Shown: in pieces, positions 51,129 through 60,012 of the stretch
How positions within the stretch are numbered: the stretch's first letter is position 1
Layout of the letters: each line of letters starts with the position of its first letter
DNA from: Methanoregula sp.
Lineage (GTDB): Archaea; Halobacteriota; Methanomicrobia; Methanomicrobiales; Methanospirillaceae
NCBI RefSeq assembly: GCF_023227875.1
Contig: NZ_JALOCH010000006.1
Coordinates: 62,001 to 126,000 of the forward strand
Reading direction: 5' to 3'
Length of the DNA: 64,000 bases
The notes under the pieces: generated by a model
Database searches by the model: none
Told to the model about the DNA's origin: nothing
The model's input: only the letters and a program-made list of their open reading frames with translations
Made by a program: the position numbers and the translations under genes

Positions 51129-53189
51129 ATGATCGATCAAGTATTACTCATCGTAATTGCAATATGCATCATCGCTCTGGCTCTTGCCGCGATTCTGACG
51201 CGTAACCTCCTCTCTCAGGATCAGGGTACGCCAAAGATGCGCGAGGTCGCGGATGCGATCCGGGTGGGTGCGGAAGCATTCATCAAACGCCAGTACTCGA
51301 CTATCGCCCTGCTGACCATTGTGTTTGCCGTGGTGATTTTTGCAGTGTATTATCTCACCAACCAGCAGCCGCTTGCCCTGGCAACGGCGCTTTCCTTCAT
51401 CGTTGGTGCAACCTGCAGTGCCGTCGCTGGTGTTGTCGCCATGTGGATTGCCGTCAGGACCAACATCCGAACGGCAGCAGCAGCCCAGACCAGCGACGGG
51501 AAGGCACTTGACTTCTCGTTCCGCGGCGGGGCCATTTCCGGCCTGATCATCACCTCGATGTCGCTCCTCGGTGTCTCGCTGACGTACATCGCGCTCGGTG
51601 CAGACCCGACGCACACCCCGTTCGTTATCATCGGGTTCGGTTTCGGTGCCTCGTTCGTGGCACTCTTTGCCCAGCTCGGTGGCGGTATCTACACCAAGGC
51701 CGCCGATGTCGGTGCAGACCTTGTGGGCAAGGTTGAGGCCGGTATTCCCGAGGACGATGTCCGGAACCCGGCCACTATCGCTGACCTCGTCGGTGACAAC
51801 GTTGGTGATTGTGCCGGCCGTGGCGCTGATCTCTTCGAGTCCACCGCAGCCGAGAACATCGGTGCGATGATCCTCGGTGTTGCGCTCTTCCCGATCTTCG
51901 GTGTTTACGGTATCCTCTTCCCGATCGTCATGTGTTCCCTCGGGCTCCTTGCGAGCATGATCGGTATCCTCTCTGTCAAGGGTAAAGACGGTGCCGACCC
52001 GATGGACGCCATGAACCGCGGGTATTACATCACCGCGATCATCTCCGCGATCTTCCTGTATTTCGGGGTCCAGTGGCTCCTTGGGGCAACCGCCGGATGG
52101 ATCTGGTTCTTCTTTGCAGGTCTCGTTGGTATTGCACTCTCGGTTGCCTTCCTCAGGGTCACCCTCTACTACACTGACCACCACTACCGGCCGGTCCAGG
52201 AGATCGCTGACGCCTCCGAGACAGGAGCAGCAACCAACATCATTACCGGTTTCTCGGTCGGTCTCGAGACCACCGCGATCCCCGCAGTCCTCATCGGCAT
52301 CTCCCTCCTGCTCTCCTACTGGCTCGGTTCCATGAGCGGTATCCCGAGTGGCGGCCTCTATGGTACTGCCGTTGCAACCATCGGTATGCTGATGGTCTGT
52401 GCCTACGTCCTCACGATGGACACGTTCGGCCCGATCGCCGACAATGCCGGCGGTATTGTCGAGATGAGCCAGGCACCTGACGAAGTCAGGAACCGCATGG
52501 ACAAGCTCGATGCAGCCGGTAACACCACGAAGGCACTCACCAAGGGATATGCCATTGGCAGTGCATCCCTTGCGGTATTCCTGCTCTTCAACGCCTACAT
52601 GGCCGACATTGCCAAGCTCACCGGCAAGGCATTCGATGTCGTCAACCTTGCAAGCGTCCCGGTTTTCGTCGGGGCACTTCTCGGCGCGATGCTCGTCTTC
52701 CTCTTTGCGAGCCTCGCCATCCGTGCAGTCTCCAAGACCGCACAGTCCGTGATCAGTGCAGTCCGCATCCAGTTCAAGGACCCCGCCATCATGGCAGGCA
52801 CCAAGAAGCCAGACTATGCAGCGGTCATCGACATCACGACCCAGGGTGCCTTAAAGAACATGGTCCTCCCCGGCATTCTTGTGATCGGGTTCCCGATCGT
52901 CATCGGTGTCACCATGAAGTACGAGGCCCTTGCCGGCTTCCTCATGGTCGCGACCATCACCGGCATCCTCCTTGCACTCATCCTCAACAACTCAGGTGGT
53001 GCATGGGACAATGCCAAGAAATACATCGAGACCGGTGCCCACGGAGGCAAGAAGAGCGAGGCCCACAAGGCAGCCGTTGTCGGCGACACGCTCGGCGACC
53101 CGTTCAAGGACACCGCCGGCCCGTCGCTCCACGTGCTCATCAAGCTCCTCGCGACCCTGACGCTCGTGCTTGCGCCGCTCTTCATCTAA
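51129..53189 (+). CDS. hppA: Membrane-bound proton-pumping pyrophosphatase, K+-independent type
   Basis: A 686-residue, about 16-helix pyrophosphatase. The catalytic segment is YTKAADVGADLVGKVEAGIP followed by EDDVRNPATIADLVGDNVGD. The K+-dependence site reads GNTTKALTKG, with Lys at about residue 468 where K+-dependent enzymes have Ala, so this enzyme should be K+-independent and move protons. GDTLGDPFKDTAGPSLHVLIK closes the active site. It hydrolyses pyrophosphate (for instance from Acs, tRNA charging) and stores the energy as a membrane gradient. Divergent from echA. Confidence 0.96.
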   Translation: MIDQVLLIVIAICIIALALAAILTRNLLSQDQGTPKMREVADAIRVGAEAFIKRQYSTIALLTIVFAVVIFAVYYLTNQQPLALATALSFIVGATCSAVAGVVAMWIAVRTNIRTAAAAQTSDGKALDFSFRGGAISGLIITSMSLLGVSLTYIALGADPTHTPFVIIGFGFGASFVALFAQLGGGIYTKAADVGADLVGKVEAGIPEDDVRNPATIADLVGDNVGDCAGRGADLFESTAAENIGAMILGVALFPIFGVYGILFPIVMCSLGLLASMIGILSVKGKDGADPMDAMNRGYYITAIISAIFLYFGVQWLLGATAGWIWFFFAGLVGIALSVAFLRVTLYYTDHHYRPVQEIADASETGAATNIITGFSVGLETTAIPAVLIGISLLLSYWLGSMSGIPSGGLYGTAVATIGMLMVCAYVLTMDTFGPIADNAGGIVEMSQAPDEVRNRMDKLDAAGNTTKALTKGYAIGSASLAVFLLFNAYMADIAKLTGKAFDVVNLASVPVFVGALLGAMLVFLFASLAIRAVSKTAQSVISAVRIQFKDPAIMAGTKKPDYAAVIDITTQGALKNMVLPGILVIGFPIVIGVTMKYEALAGFLMVATITGILLALILNNSGGAWDNAKKYIETGAHGGKKSEAHKAAVVGDTLGDPFKDTAGPSLHVLIKLLATLTLVLAPLFI

Positions 53190-53193
53190 AATA

Positions 53194-53205
53194 CTTTTTT
53201 TATTT
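53194..53205 (+). terminator. T-rich terminator after hppA
   Basis: ACTTTTTTTATTTC follows the hppA stop within a few bases, a typical archaeal T-run terminator. Confidence 0.5.
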
Positions 53206-53256
53206 CACGGCCGGGAGACCGGACAGCCATTTATCGTCCAACATCGGATACTATTC

Positions 53257-54069
53257 ATGGATCCGGAGGAGCATTTTCTCATCATCAGCGCGGGAGACAG
53301 TATCCACAAAACCTACCCTGCGGTTCTTGAGGGACTCCGGACCGTCACGCACACGATTGTCTTTGCAGAAAAGGAAGTCTACACCAATTCAGCCCGTGAC
53401 GATACCCGGAAAAGAATGTGGAAGTGCGCAATCCGCAACGCGGTAGATGAGGTGAATGCCATCTCCATTGCCCGCAATATCTCCTGTGCACTGGTCACGA
53501 TCAATGCGGCAACGTTCGACGCAATCCGCGACCCGGTCCTCGGGATATTCAGCGATCATCCCGATGCACGGTACTCGTTCGACATCTCCGCCGGGCCAAA
53601 ACGGCTCTCGCTGGGACTCTTCTCAATGGCGCTCTGGGTGGAGGGGGACTGTTATTATGCATTCGGGAGCTCAAAGGCAAGGAGGGTCCCGCTCCCGACC
53701 CTTCCCATAAAATACCTGCCAACGAATCCGCACAACCTCGTGATCCTCACCATCCTCTTCCGGGGACTGGAGCAGGGAAAGAAAACAAGTACCCTGGTAC
53801 CGGAAACTACGCTGTTTAACGAGACCAGGGCCTGGCAGATCCCGGTCCGCAATGTAGATGAGGAGCCGGCCGGACATGAGCTTCGCCCTGAGGAATTTTC
53901 CCGCCTGGTATCAGTACTCGTTGGATGGAACCTTATCCGGGAGGGGACCGATCCGGCCCATGGACAGGATAAGTTCTACAGCATCACCCCGGATGGCGAA
54001 CTGGCACTCATCGTCTATTCAGCCCGGATAAAAAAGCGGGGTGTCGAAAGTACCCCCGGCCTCACGTAA
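53257..54069 (+). CDS. CARF-like sensor with C-terminal winged helix, putative regulator
   Basis: A 270-residue protein. The N-terminal half looks like a Rossmann-type CARF/DUF6293-like domain: ending strands ARYSFDISAGPKRLSLGLFS and the helix after them copy the T/S-G-G/P-T/K-K phosphate-facing turn seen in CARF regulators such as Csa3. The C-terminal half (EEFSRLVSVLVGWNLIREGT, then DKFYSITPDGELAL) reads as a winged helix. No CRISPR array or cas gene is in the window. The start at 53257 avoids hppA; a longer frame begins inside it. Confidence 0.6.
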   Translation: MDPEEHFLIISAGDSIHKTYPAVLEGLRTVTHTIVFAEKEVYTNSARDDTRKRMWKCAIRNAVDEVNAISIARNISCALVTINAATFDAIRDPVLGIFSDHPDARYSFDISAGPKRLSLGLFSMALWVEGDCYYAFGSSKARRVPLPTLPIKYLPTNPHNLVILTILFRGLEQGKKTSTLVPETTLFNETRAWQIPVRNVDEEPAGHELRPEEFSRLVSVLVGWNLIREGTDPAHGQDKFYSITPDGELALIVYSARIKKRGVESTPGLT

Positions 54070-54119
54070 CATTCTGAAGGGAGAGCAGATCGCACGACAT
54101 CAGGTTATAAAAAACGTGA

Positions 54120-54914
54120 TTACTGCTCTTTGAGGTTCTGCTCATCCTCAGCAATCCATTTCTTCAGTTTCCGGATACCTTCTTCAATATCCCTGATCCG
54201 GGCTTCGGTTTCCGTGAGCTGGATCTTTGCCTTTGCGGCCTTCACAGGATCGTTACAGGTGGCGAGAAAGGTGCGGATATGATCCCTGCCTATCTGGAAA
54301 TTCTCCAGGGCACCCGCAGCTTTGTGCAGCCGCTCATAATTGGCTTCAAGATTCTTCCGGGCACGGAATTTTGTTCCCGTCTGCTGCCTCGGCTTTACCG
54401 CTTTTACCGATTCCCATGCCGCATCATGGATTTTGCGGATCGCCTGGATCCTGTCAAAACAGGCTTTCTTGTGCTTTGCAATCATCGCGTGCTTGAATCT
54501 CCCGAGCGTGTCACCGGCATTTTTAAGCGCCTGCCCGCGTTCTACCAGTTCGTGGATGCCCGGGACACCGGGCGGGAGTTCTGCCAGATCCGTGAACTTT
54601 TGGATCTCATCGAGGTGCTGCTGTGACAGGGTTTCGAGTGTCCCGTACCCGACTTTCTGTTTCTCCTTCACTTCCCCGCAGAGAGTATTGAACTGTTTCC
54701 AGAGCAGGTCCCGGTCACTCTTTGCGAGCGGTTTAAGCTCTTTGAATAACGCGGTGATCTGTTTTGCCTTGTTCCAGAAATCCTGGTATTTGGTTACGAT
54801 CGGGCGGTCTTCCCGGATCGGGTTGGTTAACGACACCAGGGTTTTGATCTCCCGGTCCAGGTGTTCTGCGTTGGCATGGGCGTTTTTAAGCCAGGGATCA
54901 TCTTCAGATTTCAT
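54120..54914 (-). CDS. Helical coiled-coil protein, unknown function
   Basis: A 264-residue, highly charged, Cys-poor protein that is predicted by eye to be almost all alpha-helical, with strong heptad character near the C-terminus (KAKIQLTETEARIRDIEEGI). No signal peptide or membrane segment. I do not recognise the family. The ATG at 54914 (MKSEDDPW) seems more natural than one four codons upstream. Confidence 0.65.
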   Translation of the reverse strand: MKSEDDPWLKNAHANAEHLDREIKTLVSLTNPIREDRPIVTKYQDFWNKAKQITALFKELKPLAKSDRDLLWKQFNTLCGEVKEKQKVGYGTLETLSQQHLDEIQKFTDLAELPPGVPGIHELVERGQALKNAGDTLGRFKHAMIAKHKKACFDRIQAIRKIHDAAWESVKAVKPRQQTGTKFRARKNLEANYERLHKAAGALENFQIGRDHIRTFLATCNDPVKAAKAKIQLTETEARIRDIEEGIRKLKKWIAEDEQNLKEQ

Positions 54915-55071
54915 AAAAAATTCCAATTGTTGTCAGGCTTGTGGATTATGGTGTCTGTATCTGCCCTAGTGGTAATAAAAGGGTATCCGTCCCCTGATCT
55001 CCCTTGTAGTACATCCCATGGGATCAGGGGATGGTTTCAGATCGGGAGTGTTGTTACCCGGCCAATACCGG

Positions 55072-55254
55072 TCAGGTAATTTCTTTCAGGTTAACAGAGA
55101 CATCGTTTGCAATCCGGGAGTAACGCTTTGGGTTCTCCTCAAACTGCTTCTTGCACCAGTTGCAGCAGAAATAGTATTTCTGGTTCTTGTGCACTGCCGT
55201 GAATTTTGCATCCTCTTCATCAACGATTGCCAGACAGACGGGGTCGGTTGCCAT
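55072..55254 (-). CDS. YHS-domain protein
   Basis: A 60-residue protein that is essentially one YHS domain: MATDPVCLAIVDEEDA, then YYFCCNWCKKQFEENPKRY. The Cys pattern suggests metal binding (heavy-metal or copper-related proteins carry this domain). A strong ribosome-binding site (AAGGAG, five T's, ATG) fixes the start at 55254 although the frame opens earlier. Confidence 0.8.
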   Translation of the reverse strand: MATDPVCLAIVDEEDAKFTAVHKNQKYYFCCNWCKKQFEENPKRYSRIANDVSVNLKEIT

Positions 55255-55355
55255 AAAAACTCCTTGTACCAGATTCAGCGCCAGTTCCAGATATTCCCTT
55301 GCACTTGTAACGGCACCAACCATTATCCCGTTCCATGATACAGGGGTATGTATAC

Positions 55356-55532
55356 ATGCCTCCCATTATTCGCGAAGACTGTCCCTGCCCGAATACTGCC
55401 TGCAGCCGCCACACGCTCTGCGATGAATGCGAGGCATCCCGTGCTGAATCGGGGGGGCTGCCATTCTGCAGGAGGCCGAAACGATCCCTCTTGGGACGGA
55501 TCCGGAAGATGCTCGCGGGTGGCAGCAGGTAA
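55356..55532 (+). CDS. Small Cys-rich protein
   Basis: A 58-residue protein starting MPPIIREDCPCPNTACSRHT, then CDECEASRAESGGLPFCRR and a basic tail. Six Cys in CPC-x4-C-x4-C-x2-C and a final FC, which may bind zinc. Short proteins of this pattern recur in methanogens. It is divergent from the YHS gene, and the starts are 101 bases apart, so the two may share control. Confidence 0.6.
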   Translation: MPPIIREDCPCPNTACSRHTLCDECEASRAESGGLPFCRRPKRSLLGRIRKMLAGGSR

Positions 55533-55582
55533 TTCTCTTTTTTTCTCAACCCGGCTGATTCTGAACAGGAGAGAGGCGGATA

Positions 55583-58105
55583 TCAGCGGTCCTGCGCGTG
55601 ACCGGTCTTCCTGTATATCCCCATTGGGATATGGATCTCGAACCGGGCGCCCCTCCCGAATTCACCGGTCTCCCGGATCGAGAGACCGGTGATACCGAGC
55701 ACTTCCTGCACCAGGAAAAGACCAAGGCCGGTATGCTTCCCGATACCTTTCCGGAAGATCCGTTCCTTGTCGTCGGGAGCGATCCCATCCCCGTCGTCAT
55801 CAACAGTGATGACCAGACATTCCGGTGTTTCGGTTCCGCTCACCGCTATCCGGGTAACTTTTCCGCCATGCATTTCCGCATTTTCAAACAGGTTCAAAAA
55901 AACGGTTCTCAACAGGGGATCCGCGTATACTTCCCATGTTTCGAGATGAGGGTCAATGGACACATTGGTAAAGCCGTCATCCATACAGACTGTTGTGACG
56001 GCCGCATGCAGGTTCTGCCACCGGGGTTTCTGTACGCCGATGTCCTGATACTGCTGGGTGAACGAGATCTGGCCCCGGATCACGTCACTTGACTGTATCG
56101 CTTTGCTGATGAGCCGGCGCTGGTCCGGGTTCGCAATTTCCAGTTCGAGAAGCCCGAGAGACCCCTGGAGCACGGTCAGCTGGTTGAGGATGTCGTGTCG
56201 TGTGATATTCGAGAGCAGATTGAGTTTCTTATTCGATTCGTCCAGGGCCTGTTCCACGCGCTTGCGGTCGGTGATATCCCTGCCCACCGACTGGTATTCG
56301 ATGATCTTCCCGGTACGGTCGAAGATCGCACGGTCGCTCCAGTGCTGCCACCGCACTTCTCCGGAGGGCATGATGATCCGGTGGTCGATCGCGGCCACGG
56401 GATTTGCCGGGGACAACTGCGAGAGCTGTTCTTCCATCAGGGGGATATCCTCCGGCGGCAGCACTACCGTGTGCGGTTTTCCGATGCAGTCCCGGTCCAG
56501 GTTGAAATACCGGCAGTATGCATCGTTCACGAACGTGAGTTTTCCTTCCGGGGAGAAACGACAGATGAACTCGGTCTGGTCCTCCACTACACTACGGTAC
56601 CGCTCTTCGCTCCGGATCAGGTCCAGCTGACTTTTCGAGAGCTCGTCGTAGTTCTGGCGGAGCTCTTCCTCCGTGGCGGTCAACTGCTCATAGGCAGAAT
56701 GCAGTTCGGTCTGGCTGTTTCCCAGTTCTTCGTAGTTCTGGCGGAGCTCTTCTTCCGTTGCCGTCAGTTGTTCGTACGCCACATTCAGTTCTTCGTACGC
56801 GAGTTTCAGCTTCTCTTCTGCATTCTTCTGCCGGGTCGTATCCCTGCCCACCGACTGGTATTCGATGATCTTCCCGGTACGGTCGAAGATCGCACGGTCG
56901 CTCCAGTGCTGCCACTGCACTTCTCCGGAGGGCATGATGATCCGGTGGTCGATCGCGGCCACGGGATTTGCCGGGGACAACTGCGAGAGCTGTTCTTCCA
57001 TCAGGGGGATATCCTCCGGTGGCAGCACTACCGTGTGCGGTTTTCCGATGCAGTCTTCCCGGTCCAGGTTGAAATACCGGCAGTATGCATCGTTCACGAA
57101 CGTGAGTTTTCCTTCCGGGGAGAAACGACAGATGAACTCGGTCTGGTCCTCCACTACACTACGGTACCGCTCTTCGCTCCGGATCAGGTCCAGCTGACTT
57201 TTCGAGAGCTCGTCGTAGTTCTGGCGGAGCTCTTCCTCCGTGGCGGTCAACTGTTCGTACGCCACATTCAGCTCATCATGCGCCTGGACCAGTTTCTCCT
57301 CGGTTTCCTTGCGCAGGGTGATGTCCCGGACCGACTCAATGGCACCGACAACTTTTCCGGCGGCATCATAGATCGGGGAGGCCGTATGCCAGAAATACGC
57401 GCCGTTACCATTACGGAGCGGGGGGCGGTACATCTCGGCGATGAGTTTGTCACCGTTCCTTTTCAGGTTCGGGAATTCTTTTTCAGGTTCTTCATCCGCA
57501 CGGATAATGTAGTCCGCAAGGCCGGGGCGCCTCTCTTCATATAACGGGAGTGAGTGGGAGAAGTCGCCGGTACCGATCACTGCATCAGGAGGGACGCCGG
57601 TCAATTCTTCCATCATCCGGTTCCAGACAATGATCCTGCCCTTCAGGTCAATGGCAAAGGTCGCATCCGGGAGGAAATCGATCAGGTCCGAGAGCTGCTT
57701 TTTAGAGTCCTTCAATTCTCCCTGGACTCGCCGCCGTTCAATGGCGGTCCGGATCTTATAATCCAGTTCTGCAAACTGGGATTTTGGCTCGCCGCCTTTC
57801 TGGAGGTAGAAATCAGCGCCACTGTTTAAGGCTTCAATGACGATCTCTTCCCGTCCCCGCCCGGTGAAGAGGATAAACGGGAGGTCCTTGAAGTGCTGGC
57901 GTATATGCCGGAGAAACTGTATCCCATCAATCTCAGACATCTGGTAATCGGATATGATGGCATCATAGGTCTGCTGCCGGATTTTTTCGATTGCTTCCCC
58001 TGCCGATGCAGCAGTATCCACAGAAAAGTGCCCGGTCTTACCCAGATAGATCCTGCCGATATCGAGAAGGGCAGGATCATCATCAACATATAACACGGAA
58101 TACAT
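55583..58105 (-). CDS. Hybrid sensor histidine kinase: receiver, three PAS domains, kinase
   Basis: An 840-residue cytoplasmic protein. A receiver domain comes first (residues 1-125, phospho-acceptor D53 in ISDYQMSEIDG), then PAS 1 (about 140-270), PAS 2 (about 305-430), a helical spacer of TATEEELRQNYEEL repeats, PAS 3 (about 495-620), and the kinase core. The kinase has H-box NITRHDILNQLTVLQG, N-box LNLFENAEMHGG and ATP-lid VDDDGDGIAPDDKERIFRKG. No membrane segment. PAS 2 and PAS 3 are nearly identical at the DNA level. The start at 58105 (MYSVLYVDDD) is the normal receiver N-terminus. Confidence 0.92.
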   Translation of the reverse strand: MYSVLYVDDDPALLDIGRIYLGKTGHFSVDTAASAGEAIEKIRQQTYDAIISDYQMSEIDGIQFLRHIRQHFKDLPFILFTGRGREEIVIEALNSGADFYLQKGGEPKSQFAELDYKIRTAIERRRVQGELKDSKKQLSDLIDFLPDATFAIDLKGRIIVWNRMMEELTGVPPDAVIGTGDFSHSLPLYEERRPGLADYIIRADEEPEKEFPNLKRNGDKLIAEMYRPPLRNGNGAYFWHTASPIYDAAGKVVGAIESVRDITLRKETEEKLVQAHDELNVAYEQLTATEEELRQNYDELSKSQLDLIRSEERYRSVVEDQTEFICRFSPEGKLTFVNDAYCRYFNLDREDCIGKPHTVVLPPEDIPLMEEQLSQLSPANPVAAIDHRIIMPSGEVQWQHWSDRAIFDRTGKIIEYQSVGRDTTRQKNAEEKLKLAYEELNVAYEQLTATEEELRQNYEELGNSQTELHSAYEQLTATEEELRQNYDELSKSQLDLIRSEERYRSVVEDQTEFICRFSPEGKLTFVNDAYCRYFNLDRDCIGKPHTVVLPPEDIPLMEEQLSQLSPANPVAAIDHRIIMPSGEVRWQHWSDRAIFDRTGKIIEYQSVGRDITDRKRVEQALDESNKKLNLLSNITRHDILNQLTVLQGSLGLLELEIANPDQRRLISKAIQSSDVIRGQISFTQQYQDIGVQKPRWQNLHAAVTTVCMDDGFTNVSIDPHLETWEVYADPLLRTVFLNLFENAEMHGGKVTRIAVSGTETPECLVITVDDDGDGIAPDDKERIFRKGIGKHTGLGLFLVQEVLGITGLSIRETGEFGRGARFEIHIPMGIYRKTGHAQDR
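56275..57253. repeat. Near-perfect tandem duplication of a PAS-coding segment
   Basis: Bases 56275-56686 and 56839-57253 are the same sequence apart from two substitutions and one in-frame 3-base insertion (TCT/CTT type) by my count, over about 412 bases. Each copy codes for a helical TATEEELRQNYDELSKSQLD lead followed by one PAS domain. The copies lie in the same orientation, 152 bases apart. Confidence 0.9.
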
Positions 58106-58310
58106 ATGGTTCCAGAAATTTGGCATAAGGTTCGATGTTAATAAATAAATGTCAACCGATCTGAGTTTCACCTGCACCAGATCCGACGGTCCCGACTATG
58201 GCACACGGCATGCCTCGGGGAGATACCGATGAGTCGTAAACAGGAGCCTGGGGGGATGCTTATTTTCAAGCAAGGTACAGTGAAAATATTTGAGTGGAGT
58301 CTGCCGAAAA

Positions 58311-58345
58311 AAATTCAGGCAGGGGCTGAGGAGGTGCCTGAATTT
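58311..58345. repeat. Strong 11-bp stem-loop upstream of the kinase gene
   Basis: AAATTCAGGCA (58311-58321) pairs perfectly with TGCCTGAATTT (58335-58345), with a 13-base G-rich loop. TTTCAGGCAAGG follows again at about 58347, and GCAGGATC/GCAGGGTCC repeats lie downstream. The rest of 58106-58545 has no gene. A GACATTTATTTATTAAC element at 58137-58153 may hold the kinase promoter, read leftwards. Confidence 0.55.
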
Positions 58346-58545
58346 TTTCAGGCAAGGTCCGGTTTATAATTTTTGAGCAGGATCTGGCTAAAATTATTCA
58401 CGCAGGGTCCAAGCTGTTGCCTGCTCCATGAGTCCCCGCTCTGCTTCTGCTGCGAGAACTATAGTGCTATCCTTCTTTCGCGGGATCCCGATGATGGCTG
58501 TTATCTTCATGATCGTATCCGTCTCCGATTCCCGGGTATTCCGGT

Positions 58546-59364
58546 TCACTGCCATGTGACCACAAGCGGCTTCCTGCGAGGGATCCCGTAGATCTTGTAT
58601 TGCGGATTGCCGAACATCATCGCATACGCAGACTTCCGTCCTGCGGGAATACCTATCTCCCTCTGGAGCGGTTCATACAGGGTGGCTGCCATCGCAACAA
58701 ATCCTGCCCAGCAGGTGCCGATCCCAAAGGCCGGAGCAGCGACATCGAAGTGCGTCATGGCGATGATGGCGTCGGTCTGCGCAACCGGGTTGCCCTCCGG
58801 GATGGTCGCAATGAGGATATGCGGGGCACCGCGGCAGATGACATCGTTTCCGCGTTCCCAGGACCCGATCAGCACCGGGATATACCCGCTCATCGGGTGA
58901 TTCGAGCCAATGAGGGTCTTCATCCACTCGATGGTCAGCCCGGCAATCTTCTTCACCTTCTTCGGATCGTGGACCACGACCCATTCCACCGGCTGCCCGT
59001 TGCCACCTGTTGCAGCGTACCGGGCAATATCGAGAACTTCGAGAATCTTCTCTTTTGGGACCAGATCCTTTGTGTAACGCCGCACGGAGCGCCGTTTTCT
59101 CAGGAAATACACCATTTCCTCCGGTGTGATAGTTCCCGCACTGGTAGGCAGGGCCATCCTCTCATCCGGGCGTTCGTTCAGGAGGAGCGCCTGTGACGGG
59201 CAATAGACCTCGCAATGCCCGCACCGGATGCATATGTTGGCTTTTGCCTCCGGCACGTTTGGCAGGGTGTTCTCATCGGCAGGGTCAATGAGCCCCATTG
59301 TACAGACATTCGAACAGATCCCGCACCGGGTGCAGAGGTCCTGGTCAACAAGTATCGTAGTCAT
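58546..59364 (-). CDS. Nitroreductase with N-terminal 2x[4Fe-4S] ferredoxin domain
   Basis: A 272-residue protein: a ferredoxin domain with CTRCGICSNVCTMG and CIRCGHCEVYCPSQ, then a nitroreductase fold with FMN-binding RKRRSVRRYTKDLVP and the C-terminal PAGRKSAYAMMFGNPQYK. Function of such fusions is electron transfer from ferredoxin-type donors to a flavin that reduces an unknown substrate. The ATG at 59379 overlaps the upstream stop (ATGA) and is an alternative start. Third gene of a redox operon. Confidence 0.9.
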   Translation of the reverse strand: MTTILVDQDLCTRCGICSNVCTMGLIDPADENTLPNVPEAKANICIRCGHCEVYCPSQALLLNERPDERMALPTSAGTITPEEMVYFLRKRRSVRRYTKDLVPKEKILEVLDIARYAATGGNGQPVEWVVVHDPKKVKKIAGLTIEWMKTLIGSNHPMSGYIPVLIGSWERGNDVICRGAPHILIATIPEGNPVAQTDAIIAMTHFDVAAPAFGIGTCWAGFVAMAATLYEPLQREIGIPAGRKSAYAMMFGNPQYKIYGIPRRKPLVVTWQ

Positions 59365-59375
59365 GGTTATCATCC

Positions 59376-60008
59376 TCATTTCTTTTTCTTCGTCATCCTC
59401 TCATCGGCCTTTGCTGGTTTCTGTACAGGGAGCGGGTACCGGTCCAGGTGCGTGAGGAGTAGTGCCATGGTCTCTCCCAGATTCTTTGCGCGGCCCATGC
59501 CCTCCTCGTCCATCCCGACATCGCCGATATCCCGCCCCATCCCGATAACGGGGAGGCCGGCTACGATCATCTCGTTTGCCAGGAAGAAGTGGAGCATGGT
59601 GTCCGCGGTCCGGCTGGCCCCGGCACGCCGTACGGCGACTGTTGCGTTCCCGATCTTGTTCTTAAAGAGGAGCCCATTGGCAAACGAGACAAACCCGGCA
59701 CGGTCGATGAGCGCTTTCATCTCGGAGGTGACATCAAGGAAGTAGACCGGGGACCCAAAGATGATCCCATCCGCGTTGCTCATCTTCTCAATACAGGTGT
59801 TCACGAGGTCATCATCGATAATACATTTTTTATCACGGTTCCCGAAGCACTTCATGCAGGCCGTGCAGCCATAGATCTTCTTTCCACCTAACTGGATCGT
59901 CTCGGTCTTTATCCCAACCTTTTCCAGTTCTTTGAGAACGGTCCGGATCAGGACGGCCGTGTTGCCATCTTTTCTCGGGCTCCCGTTGATGGCGAGGACG
60001 TTTGTCAT
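59376..60008 (-). CDS. NAD(P)H-dependent FMN reductase / iron-sulfur flavoprotein-like
   Basis: A 210-residue flavodoxin-fold protein: VLAINGSPRKDGNTAVLI (FMN loop), GCTACMKCFGNRDKKC (compact Cys cluster, about residues 48-63), and GSPVYFLDVTSEMKALIDR. Resembles the protein at 28410-28967 in domain order. The C-terminus is Lys-rich. Four bases separate it from the flavin reductase upstream; the three redox genes are likely cotranscribed. Confidence 0.88.
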   Translation of the reverse strand: MTNVLAINGSPRKDGNTAVLIRTVLKELEKVGIKTETIQLGGKKIYGCTACMKCFGNRDKKCIIDDDLVNTCIEKMSNADGIIFGSPVYFLDVTSEMKALIDRAGFVSFANGLLFKNKIGNATVAVRRAGASRTADTMLHFFLANEMIVAGLPVIGMGRDIGDVGMDEEGMGRAKNLGETMALLLTHLDRYPLPVQKPAKADERMTKKKK

Positions 60009-60012
60009 GATT

